In this document: positions 12,364 through 22,154 of the stretch, one piece after another
How positions within the stretch are numbered: the stretch's first letter is position 1
Layout: each line of letters opens with the position of its first letter
Source: Scilla litardierei
Taxonomy: Eukaryota > Streptophyta > Magnoliopsida > Asparagales > Asparagaceae
DNA length: 64,000 nt
Assembly: GCA_030789695.1 (NCBI GenBank)
Contig: CM061139.1
Coordinates: forward strand, 106,614,837-106,678,836
Direction: 5' to 3'
Translations under genes and position numbers: made by a program
The notes under the pieces: model-generated
Databases searched by the model: none
What the model was told of the DNA's origin: nothing
What the model saw: the letters and a program-made list of their open reading frames with translations, nothing else

Positions 12364-12956
12364 AGCCATGCTTACATGTACACCAACCTACATCCACGTA
12401 GGAAATCTCCTTCTTCACAAGTGGATACACATGACACTTTTTATGCTCACACCCACGGACACGTACAAATCCACACATGAGAAATACTCATGTACGTGCT
12501 CCTATACACCCATATGCTCATACACATCATTCTTACATGGATGCACATCATCCACATGTCATGCATGCTCCATATGTTTCATTCAACCCACATATGACTA
12601 ATGCATATCCTCCTGTACATTTTTATGCTAGAACCCATGTTCCTAAGAAGCATGCACCACTTAGAAATCTAACAACTATGCATGCAACTCGGAAAAGGAC
12701 TCCCAAAACATACACCATTTGGGGTCCTAAGAACACTAGCTTAAATGATAGGAATGCCTATGTTGATTCCTATTTCCATGATGTTATTAATAATTGTAAT
12801 TATGTTGAAATCGGAAGTTCACTTGGACTTGGCTTCCAAAGGGCCAATCCCCTTGGACCCAATAAAATTTGGGTATCATACGCTTATGGTATACTATGTA
12901 GGTACCCATGAGAAAGAAAGAGAGCAATAAAGGTAAAATTAGCTCTAAAAGAAAAG
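12364..12956 (+). pseudogene. Element D gag-protease linker remnant
   Basis: A His- and Tyr-rich frame (12477-12911) joins gag to protease. It contains a GPK/WGPKN-like segment seen between the knuckle and protease of SIRE-like elements, but it is out of phase with the frames on both sides. No independent function is recognisable. Confidence 0.5.
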
Positions 12957-13410
12957 GATGGATTCTCGACAGTGGTTGCTCCAAACACATGACGGTAGAT
13001 CACTCATTGCTCTTTGAAGTGATTAGCATCAAGGATGGTGCAACGGTCATTTTTGAGGTAATCAAAAGGGAACCATCATTGGAGTAGGTATAGTCGGAAA
13101 CTCCTCCAACCCTTTAATTACTAATGTATTTCGAGTTAGTGGTTTGTGTCACAACCTCATTTCCATTAGTCAACTTTGTGACAAAGGTTACATGGTTAAC
13201 TTTGGAGAAGGATTGTGTAATATTGTTGATTCTAATTCACATATTTTATTTACCGGTATTAGGCGTAAAAATATTTATTATTTGAGCTTGCCTAAAACCG
13301 TAGAACATTGCTTAGTTGCTAATACAAATGAACAACTATTATGGCATCACCGTTTTGGTCATGTTTATTTCAAGCACTTATATAAGTTAGCTAAGCTGAT
13401 CTAGTCAAAG
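12957..13410 (+). pseudogene. Element D aspartic protease and pre-integrase domain
   Basis: The protease active site WILDSGCSKHMT lies at about 12957-12995 (catalytic DSG from 12968). The frame is broken by a stop near 13055. The region from 13138 has the typical HNLISISQLCDKGY stretch and then the pre-integrase LWHHRFGH motif near 13340. A TAG near 13402 closes the frame just after LAKLI. The domain would mature the gag-pol polyprotein in an intact element. Confidence 0.85.
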
Positions 13411-14180
13411 GTTTTCCTAAAATTGCTTTCAGTAAGAAAAACTTTTGTGATTCATGTCAAAGAGGTAAACTTTGTAAATCATATTTCAAGCTTAAAGAAG
13501 GCATTACTTCTAAGAGGCCCCTAGAACTACTTCATCTAGATTTGTTTGGGCCAACTAGAACCGCTTCTTTAGGCAATGCTCATTATGGATTAGTTGTCAT
13601 TGACGACTTCTCTAGATTTACTTGGGTTTCATTCTTAACAAATAAGAATGAAGCTTTTGAAGAGTTTATCATATTCGCAAAGAAGATTTAGAATCTCTTA
13701 GGATCCACCATTATCACTATCAGTAGTGATCATGGAGGAGAATTTGAGAATGAGTCTGTTACAAAGTTTTGTGATGACACCGGAATAACTCACAACTTTT
13801 CTTTTCCTCGGGCACCACCACAAAATGGTGTTGTAGAGGAAATAATAGGATTCTTATTGAGTGTGCTCGTACCATGCTCTATTATAGTCATCTTGGACTA
13901 CAATTTTGGGCAGAAGCGGTGCACACGGCATGTTATATGCTCAATAGGATCCTAGTGAGACCCCAAACGAACAAAACTTGTTTTGAGTTATTTTATGAAA
14001 AAAAGCCTCAAGTTAAATATTTTCGAGTTTTTGGTTCATAATTTTATATCAAGAACACTTTTGGTAACTTAGATAAATTTGAGCCAAGATCTAATGAAGG
14101 AATTTTTGTTGGATATTCCACACGTAGCAAAGCCTACCTGATATACAACAAAACCTCTTCGACGATCGAGGAATCACTAC
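13335..14180 (+). pseudogene. Element D integrase
   Basis: An HHCC zinc-binding module is visible (HRFGH near 13350, CDSCQRGK near 13450). The catalytic core has HLDLFGP (near 13530), DDFSRFTW (near 13605), SDHGGEFE (near 13726) and PPQNGVVEE (near 13820), matching the D,D,E arrangement of copia integrases. In-frame stops (near 13402, 13690 and 14040) and a frameshift after PPQNGVVEE inactivate it. Integrase precedes reverse transcriptase, the defining copia order. Confidence 0.88.
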
Positions 14181-14399
14181 ACGTATCATTTTATGAAGCT
14201 TTTGATTCCCCGCATGTTATTGATGATAGTGTAGATGCTATATATGATTCTCTTAGTAACATTAAGAGTAATGATTCTTTTATTGAGACTAACACTACTA
14301 ATGAAATTGTTGAAGATGTTCCAAGTGATGCAGGAATACCCAAAGCTTACCCAACCGTTTGCAACCATCCACGTGGCCAAATTATTGGAGATATTGGTG

Positions 14400-15230
14400 T
14401 GGGTGTTCGATCGAGGTCTAGAATTGCAAAATTCTCTCATTGCACATTTGTCTCTACCATTGAGCCAAAGAACATCCAAGAAGCATGTGAGGATAGCTCT
14501 TGGATAATGGCAATGGAAGAAGAACTAATACAATTCGAGAGAAATGAAGTTTGGAAGCTCGTTCCTCTTCCAAGTGGTCACCAAGTTATTGGGACCTAGT
14601 GGATCTTCAAGAACAAGACCGATGAGAACGAGGTCATCACATGGAACAAAGCAAGGTTAGTAGCTCAAGGCTACCGACAAGAGGAAGGTATCGATTTTGA
14701 AGAATCCTTCGCCCCCGTAGCTAGATTAGAAGCTATTAGATTGCTTTTATCTTTTGCATCTCATAAGAATTTCAAATTATTTCAAATGGATATTAAAAGT
14801 GCATTTTAAAATGGTATTGTTAATGAAGAAGTGTATGTTTCTCAACCTCCCTGTTTCATTCATGAAAAATTTCCAAACCATGTTTTCAAACTCAAGAAAG
14901 TGTTGTATGTGTGAAGTTGATTCAACACTTTTTATTAAGGAGTATGAAAATGACATCATTTTAATTCAAGTTTATGTAGACGATATCATATTTGGTTCTA
15001 CTAACTTTAATCTTTGTCAAGAATTTTCTAAGTCTATAAAGGATGAATTCGAGATGAGCCACATGGGTGAGCTCAACTACTTCCTTGAACTACAAATTTG
15101 ACAAATGAAGGATACGACTTTCATACATCAAACCAAGTATACAGGGGAGCTAATTAAGCGATTCGGGATGGAATCGTCTTCAAGCAAAAGGACTCCCATT
15201 AGTACTACATGAAAAAGATGTAGACGTTCG
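14400..15230 (+). pseudogene. Element D reverse transcriptase
   Basis: The domain begins with the copia segment around EAMEEE/MAMEEELIQFERNEVWKLVPLP (14508-14575). It continues through [10 protein letters not shown] (near 14650), [11 protein letters not shown] (near 14710) and the YVDD active site (14973-14984, followed by IIFGST). Stops occur at 14599 and about 14808. Between LKKVLY (14893-14910) and VDSTLF (about 14917) the usual GLKQAPRAWY region is absent: a deletion of roughly 75 bases that also shifts the frame. The enzyme cannot be functional. Confidence 0.88.
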
Positions 15231-15243
15231 TCTATATCGAGGT

Positions 15244-15900
15244 ATGATCGGTAGCTTACTCTATTTAACTGCTAGTAGACCCGATATCATGTTTTCCGTA
15301 TGCTTGTGTGCTAAATATCAAGCTAGACCTAAGGAGTCACACTTAATTGCGGTTAAACAAATCTTTCGTTATCTCAATTATTCTCTAGATTATGGGTTAC
15401 TTTACCCTAAATCTAGCACATATGAGTTAATCTCATATAGTGATGCCGACTTTACTGGATGCAAATCAGATCGGAAGAGTACTAGTGGCACTTGTCATTT
15501 TCTAGGAAAATCCATAGTTTCTTGGTTCTCCAAGAAACAGAACTCGGAATCACTGTCCACGACTGAAGCGGAATATATTGCCACTGGTCTTGCGTGTGCA
15601 CAAGTTCTTTGGATGAGATGCACACTAAAGGACTATGGTGTCAATTGTGATACTTGCCCTATCATGGTTGATAACCAAAGTGCTATATGTCTCTCCAAGA
15701 ATCCGGTACATCACACCCGTACCAAACACATAGATGTGAGACACCATTTTATCAATGATCATGTAGCTAAGAAGGACATCATCTTAGAGTACACTGAAAC
15801 CCAAAAACAAATCGCCGATATCTTTACTAAACCTCTTAAAGAAGATTTTTTTGTGAGGTTGCGTGGAGAATTAGGGATTATTGGTGAATCTGAGATTTAG
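15244..15900 (+). pseudogene. Element D RNase H domain
   Basis: This is an uninterrupted frame of 218 codons and the best-preserved part of pol. It has the LTASRPDI connection motif, then SYSDADFTGC, TTEAEYIA and MVDNQSAI (RNase H acidic residues), followed by TKHIDVRHHF and QIADIFTKPL, the standard copia C-terminus. The stop at 15898-15900 is where SIRE-like pol normally ends. Upstream frames are broken, so I treat it as part of a defective pol. Confidence 0.9.
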
Positions 15901-16831
15901 GAGTTCAACTTACTTGTTATATCATCTTTTGACCTCATATCATCATGTTGCCTCTCTTCATTTGATATATCTTATATTGGTTTTAAGAAAGGCTATTGAG
16001 ATTTCGCTGTTTACATGAGTTTTTCAGATTGTCTTAAGAGATTTGTGTAACAAATTATTTATCGTTTGATATTGATTTTATGATGAGTTTGTGTTAGAGT
16101 ATAGGTCCTAGGGTGAGTTGTGCATATCCTCTGGATTTTAACCTTACTGTTCACTTTTGGACCAGGATAGACGACTGTCCTACCTTCGACAGTCGACTGC
16201 TCTACTCTATCTTCTCTTTCAGCAAACTGTATCTTTCGCCCAGGCGACTGATGATGACTTTACAGTCGACTGTTGGATCAACAGGCGGCTGCATTTTTGT
16301 CATCAGGCGCCAGTCCATTTCGTCAGTACTCTCTATTTTTTATCATCGATTTTATTGATTCTCAGTCAGTCGACTGATGAGTATAATACAGTCGACTGTC
16401 TCATGGACAGGCGACTATATGTTACCCACCAGTCGACTGTCTGTCAACTTAAGCTCATCTCTTATTATTTCAACCAGTCGACTGACTATTGTTCTTCAGT
16501 CGACTGTCTCCTATTGTGGCGGTTCGTTATTTTTGGTCTGAGCCGTCGATTTTTCGATCCAACGGCCCAGATTCGTTTGCCCCTTCGATATATGACCGAG
16601 AACCTTCATTTCGATCGAACGTTTTCTCTCTCCTCTGATTGAAAAACCTCTTCGTCTTCCCCAAATTCGAACTCTCAGTCGATCGCTCCGTCGATTATTT
16701 CGAGTCGAAACGAAGTCTCCCTCCTTCGATTGGTTTCTCACTTGACTCTCGTTAGTCGATCGACAAGTCTAAGGTATCTTCCCCGTTCATTTATCGTCGC
16801 TTGCTTGACCTAGCTTCTATCACTCAATTTC
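15901..16831 (+). repeat. Post-pol region with second ACAGTCGACTGT motif array
   Basis: About ten copies of ACAGTCGACTGT-like motifs lie at 16168-16512, inside the internal region rather than the LTR. The 161-codon frame at 16157-16642 reads through them (repeated QSTD and TVDCL) and looks like a by-product of the repeat. From 16513 to 16831 there is a G+C-richer leader-like stretch. Finding the motif in both LTRs and 3' internal DNA suggests it was copied between them or is functionally needed in both. Confidence 0.75.
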
Positions 16832-17277
16832 ATGGATCCTATTGGTCCTTCGTCGTCAAGAGATACCTTGGACATCTTTCTTGCTGAACCCTCTCCTTAG
16901 CCTACTAAGCAGGTACTCCCTTTGCCCCATCGTCTGGGGAGTTCTTGGATATCCTGGTTGGTGACCCTATTCTCTCAGCAGATGTTGCTGAACCATCCTC
17001 TCAGCCAGCCGATCAACCTCCCCATTCTCCTCCGTTTGTACCCCTAGAGGATTTCCTTCTCGGTCAACTGTGTGACCGTGTCACTTCGATCGAGAAGATT
17101 GCTGCGTCTATAAATCAGAAGCTCACTCTCCTTCTCGAGCTTCAGTACAAGTCTTTCGTGCTGCATGGTTTCCCCATTCCTGCAGAACTTCAGGCTTTGT
17201 TTCCTCCGTCTGAGGATACTGCTCATGCTGCTGTCCCCCCTCCTCCAGGCTCTATACCTGTGCCTTCTGAGGTCTAG
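16832..17277 (+). pseudogene. Element D post-pol ORF remnant (env-like position)
   Basis: A short frame from ATG 16832 ends at a TAG near 16898. A second frame, open through 16945-17277, contains a proline/serine-rich stretch, a Leu/Ile-rich helix (about residues 35-60) and a PPPPG segment. SIRE/Maximus elements may carry an env-like ORF here, and position is the only argument: no signal peptide, transmembrane segment or coiled coil is clear. It could also be a captured or degraded unrelated sequence. Confidence 0.4.
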
Positions 17278-18225
17278 ACCCCTGTTCATGCTCATGCGAA
17301 AGCCTCTACCCCGGGTGCATCGTCATCCAAGAAGAAGGCTCGAGCTTGCCCGACCCGTCGCTTCACCAGACTGATGTTTTGCCAGTCTGGTCGTCCCTCA
17401 GATCCATTAGTCATCCACATTGACTGATGCTGCTGTTGCTGTTTTGGACACTCACCCTTAGTCTAGGATTTTTTCTGTTTGTTTTGGTTAGGGTTGAGTA
17501 GTTCAATATTGTCTGTATGATGTTATTTTGTGTAGTGATGATATATGGATCATATGTATTTTGTTCGTTTTGATGCACATGGTGTTGTTATTATATTTTG
17601 TACCCATGTGATCTTATATATATATATGTAGTTGCAGTTTCTTCGTTCAGATTCACACATTGTATAATTGTTTATCATATCTGTGTGAATTTTGTGATAT
17701 TGTCTCCATGTATGCTATATTCGATATGTGATGTGATTTGAGACGATAGTCTTCCTTCATGTATATGTGATGTTGATATTGGACTCACATTCCTCTTATT
17801 GGCTACATGTTTAATGTGGTTTATGAGTGTTTTGATTTTCATATCTTTAGACTCTTGTAATTGTTGCTAGTTCTTATTTAGCGCGATTGTTGTTGTTATT
17901 TTACTCCCACCTTTTGGATAATGCCATAGGGAGAGAGAAATAAACATACAGATTCATAATGAATGTGCTAAGTAATTTCTAATTACACTTGAATCTAAGA
18001 TTGAAGTTGCCCTAGATTCAGGGGGAGTAAGATATAATGAATATGGGTTTTATTTCCTAGATTTCATGGATTCATTTCATTCATGCATATCTTACTCATT
18101 TGCTTCATTTGATATATAGATGCACTAATATTTCTTGACTAACTTGATTGGCATCTATGTAGGGGGAGTAAGTTTTCTTTAAGCACAATTATTTATCTTT
18201 TTGTTTATGTTTGTTTGTCATCATC
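17278..18225 (+). other. Element D 3' untranslated internal region
   Basis: This is AT-rich non-coding sequence. It contains two short GGGGGAGTAAG purine tracts (about 18020 and 18163) that echo the polypurine tract. No gene is visible. Confidence 0.7.
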
Positions 18226-18239
18226 AAAAGGGGGGAGAA
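18226..18239 (+). other. Polypurine tract, element D
   Basis: AAAAGGGGGGAGAA sits immediately before the 3' LTR, where plus-strand DNA synthesis is primed. Confidence 0.9.
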
Positions 18240-20044
18240 TGTTGAGTACTTGACTTCTCACTACTTGGTGTTAATGATAAGCAAACATAAATACTTGTGA
18301 CTAATCGCCTATTTGCAGTTAATCCATTGCCTAAGCTTATTATGAAGATCAATGTGCAATGGATGACACTCAAAGATCATTGAAAGCAAATGAAGTGGAT
18401 TGGATGATCATAGATGGTGATTGAAGCTCCTAGAAGACTTCAAGCTCATGCGTTGGAAAGAAGAGAGAGTTCGTCTAATGTAACTTTATTATTTCTCTTC
18501 TAGTATGTAGCTTAGAAGTAGAACATTGTTGGAGCACTCACACATCTTCATTTCAGTCTTAGGATTTCATTAAATCAACCTTCCTTAGACTCCAATTCAT
18601 TTCCATCTAGATTGTGCATGTCTTGTTTATAACAGTCGACTGCTGAACGATTTACAGTCGACTGTCTCAAAACAGTCGACTGTGTTTTGTTCTACAGTCG
18701 CCTGTCATGCACAAACTTTTCAGTCTAGTTATGTGCTTCTCGGCTTTAACTCTCACAGGTGACTTATGAACGATTCACAGGCGCCTGTCCAAGTGACAGT
18801 CGACTGTGTTTTGTAAATCAGTCGCCTGTCTATCTTTAGCCCAAATTCTATTTCTATTTTTTGGCCAGTTGACTATTGTTGGATTTACAGTCGATTGTCC
18901 AATGGAACAGTCGACTGTCATTGCTACAACAGTCGTCTGTCTTTGAGCCTATTTGATGACTCAACTCTCTGAAAATTGTCAGGGTATTAACAGTCGTCTG
19001 AAGAAGGAATTACAGTCGCCTGTTTAGCTTAACAGTCGACTGTCTTCTCTTCATCAGTCGTCTGTCCTGTTCGCCCAGACGTTTCTCAGATTTCATCTAC
19101 TTACCCTGTTTCGGCCAGTCGCCTGTTATAGGATTTACAGTCACATGTTGGTTCAACAGTCGACTGTCTATGCCTTATCAGTCGACTGTCCACGTGGTAA
19201 GCTACCATTATGAATTCTCACCTACCCTTTGTCACTTAGCAGCAGTCGACTGTGTGTTGTTCAACAGTCGACTGTCTCGGGTGCAGATTCTATCCGTAGA
19301 GATTTTCCTCACGGATTTCAAAGGGGTTTTTGTTGATTTAGTTTAAGGGGTTTGAGAAACCTATAAAAGGAGTCTCTACTGTTCCATTGAGAGGTTACTC
19401 TTTTTTTCTAAGTCATTCAAGCTTTCATTCTCTCAAGATCAAAGCTCTCAAATCCTAAAGCCCTAGAATTCCAATCTTTATCTCTTTCTCTCCATCCTAG
19501 AACTAAAGAGAAATCTTCTAGGCATTTGGTGCAGTCAAGAGAAAGGGCTTTCCTCTCCTCCAAGAGGGTCTTTCAACACACAACACACTTCTCCTTCAAG
19601 TTCTACTTCAAGGCATATGTGATTGTAAGTGTTGCTTAATTTCATATTTCATAACTTTAGTTATTTGATTTACTCTCGGTTTGTGAGAGTGGTTTGCTTG
19701 CTCCCAAGTTGTGGGAGTCAAGGTCAATCGATTGTATTTCGATTTCACTTGTAGGGTTGCTACAAGTGGGTTTTAAGGAAACCTCAAGTTAGAGTTCTAA
19801 CTTGAGTATCCGGTTGTTAACTGGGTGGAAGGGACGTAGGATTACCGGGAAATAGTTGGGAAGTGACTTCGGTAATCCAAATCCTTGAAACATCCATGCG
19901 TTTGCTTATGTTTCATTTTGGGTTTATTTCTATTCCGCACTATTTGTAAGTTAGGAATTTAATTTGGTGTAACTATCTTTTAAAATTACATAAACACTAT
20001 TCAAACCCCCTTCTAGTGTTTTCCTCATAGCCAGGGACCTTACA
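18240..20044 (+). repeat. Element D 3' LTR
   Basis: The LTR is 1805 bp and is a direct repeat of 8705-10512. The palindromic motif array (about 18632-19280) is better kept than in the 5' LTR. The TATA box is at 19362-19368. The LTR ends CCTTACA before the CAGGA TSD at 20045-20049. Confidence 0.92.
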
Positions 20045-20596
20045 CAGGAGACCAGGAAGATCCACTTCTGTACTGTTCATTATGAAACTCGTAATGAACG
20101 GGTTGAAGTCAGGGGTTAAAGATCTCAGGATTATGTCCACGCTCGTTTCATTCTCGAGGACAAATCCCAGTTGGGCCGCATCCTCTATGTAGCCGATCAT
20201 CTTGATAACATGATCTTAAATAGGGCCTGTCGTCATCTTGGCTCACCAAAGGTTGCAGGTGGCCTCAAACCTGGCAGCTCTAGAATTCTTGCCATACAAT
20301 TCCTCTGTGTTCAGAAGCATGCTACGAACATCCATATGTTCCTGCTTCCTTTGCAGGTCATTGGTCATAGAGGCCAGAGTAAGGCACCTTGCCTTCTCTG
20401 CATCCCTTTAGTACTGCTTGTATTCCTCCCTCTCCTCGTTGGTGGCATCCTCGTCAGGCCTTTCCAGAGCATCCTCAGTTAGTATGTAGGCAATTCCAGC
20501 TAGCGAGAGGACCAGCTTTATATTCCTCAGCCAATCCTTGTAGTTCGTCCCATCTAGCACATTCTTCTCGATTATGAATTTTAAACCAGACTCCAT
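20045..20596 (-). pseudogene. Element E gag, N-terminal part (Ty1/copia)
   Basis: Reading leftward from ATG 20596, the frame gives a copia gag N-terminus: a LDGTNYKDWLRNIKLVL segment near residue 15 and a later SLTPDFNPF motif, both standard in UBN2-type gag. There are in-frame stops near 20408, 20230 and 20210. At 20045 the frame stops at the D insertion and resumes at 8704. The gag would coat the element RNA in virus-like particles. The start is the first Met after the leader and fits family length. Confidence 0.85.
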
Positions 20597-22140
20597 ACTG
20601 CATATTTAATAGACATTGAATTAGCATATGTTCTAGTATAATTTAAGAGGTTTTTATTAAACTATACTCTCCCACTATTTTAAAGAATTTTTAAGCCATA
20701 ATAATAAACAATTTATTACAATTAAAATTTTGTGGGAGAGGGACCCAACCACCATGAGTCTCACAACCTTGAGTGTGCTCAACAAGCTGTTTGACGCTAT
20801 AGTCGATAGACGAACTCTTCATCAATCATATTAAATATGATCCCTATATAATTTTATCCCTAGCCACTTATGATCATGAGTGTGCTCATCCAAATCATAA
20901 TGGCTAGCCTAGTCAGACCCTTGTTTTCGTGTCTAGCTTAACTTGCGCCAGCACTCGGTGTATTCATGACATGATGATTTGGGTCAAGGCTTAGATTACA
21001 TCATATGTAATAAGAAGTTGGTTTCTATGAGGTTGCCCTGTCACAGTTTGAGTGTGCTTAACAACTGTAACATGGATCCTATAGTTACCAAGTTCTAAAA
21101 CAAGAAGGGCTACGTTTTATCTTGAAAAAGATTATTAACGTATTAGACTTAGGTATAATTCAGGGTGTCATATAATCATAATTCGTATCATTATAGTCCA
21201 GAAGACACGGCCAGGGAATTGACTAAGCCAGGATCACTTACCCCCCCAGTCTAGATAGGGTGACCCAACAAACTTAGCCAAGCACATTGACCGGTATCAT
21301 GGTCCATTGAATGAGACTTATCATTTATATTTGTGTGCCATAAACTAAAAGACTTTTATTAAAACTAGTTAATCCTATCAACTAGTGGACTCCTTAAATT
21401 CAAAATTTATTAGGATTAGTTAATAACTTTTATTAAGTCCTTATCAACTACAAGGTTCATTTGTTTTAACGTGCTACCCTAATCATTATTAGGATTTTAA
21501 TAAATACAGATTACAACACTTTTAAAATGTAGTCATTTAATGAAAATTTATCATTATAACGATTAAAATAATAATCGTCGTTAAAAGGATTACCCTAATC
21601 GGGAATTAGGTAATGAAAAACATATCATGTCATTTAAAATTCATCTTGTAAATTTTTAAGAGGTATTAATGGCTAACCTAAAAGGTTTCTTGAATTATCA
21701 AATAATCAAGCAATAATATAGAATGGCCATTAAACATTAACTACTCTAATCATTATCGCATGAAATTAGGTATCCAACTTTTTAACAATTAAATAGAACA
21801 ACATATTAAAATTTATCTAATAAATAATCAACATGTATTCCAAAATTTAACACTTTAAATTTAAAACATGATTTTAAAAACTTAAAATTTTTATCTAATA
21901 AAAATAATAGTTTCATAAAAATTATCACATAATTTTATATTCCAAAACTTTGTTTTAAAATCAACATAAAATTTTCATGTTTCTAAAAACAATTTTATCA
22001 CATAAAACAATTTTTAAAAAACATTTCAAATGAAAGGGATTTTTATTTTAATAATATCGCATAAAGTTAAAATCTATTATATGCATTTTAAAAAGCATTC
22101 ATTATAAACATCGCAGTCCTTAGATCAATATGCAAACCTA
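20597..22140 (-). other. Element E leader between PBS and gag
   Basis: About 1.5 kb of very AT-rich sequence with no recognisable gene. The length is unusual for a copia 5' untranslated region. It may include an older insertion or an intron, but no terminal repeats are evident. Confidence 0.5.
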
Positions 22141-22153
22141 CGCTTTGATACCA
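22141..22153 (-). other. Primer binding site, tRNA-iMet type, element E
   Basis: The minus strand reads TGGTATCAAAGCG one base after the LTR end. This is the usual plant copia PBS for initiator tRNA-Met with a G-to-A variation. Confidence 0.85.
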
Positions 22154-22154
22154 C

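Larger units (their letters stand above)
8705..20044 (+). mobile_element. Element D: SIRE/Maximus-like Ty1/copia retrotransposon
   Basis: Direct LTRs of about 1.8 kb (8705-10512 and 18240-20044) start TGTTGAGTA and end CCTTACA. They are flanked by a perfect CAGGA TSD (8700-8704 and 20045-20049). A tRNA-iMet-type PBS (10515) follows the 5' LTR and a polypurine tract (18226-18239) precedes the 3' LTR. Internal order is gag, protease, integrase, reverse transcriptase, RNase H, which is the copia order. More than 2.3 kb of extra sequence follows RNase H, as in the SIRE/Maximus lineage, whose members often carry an env-like ORF there. Frameshifts, stops and a reverse transcriptase deletion make this copy defective. 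It lies inside the gag of element E. Confidence 0.92.

Noticed and set aside
16157..16642. 161-codon ORF after pol of element D
   Set aside because: Its repeated QSTD and TVDCL words are translations of the ACAGTCGACTGT motif; it spans the array and has no start context of its own.
20597..22140. Host intergenic DNA or a gene between E gag and its LTR
   Set aside because: The PBS at 22141-22153 and gag at 20596 place it inside element E as a leader; no gene signal is seen.
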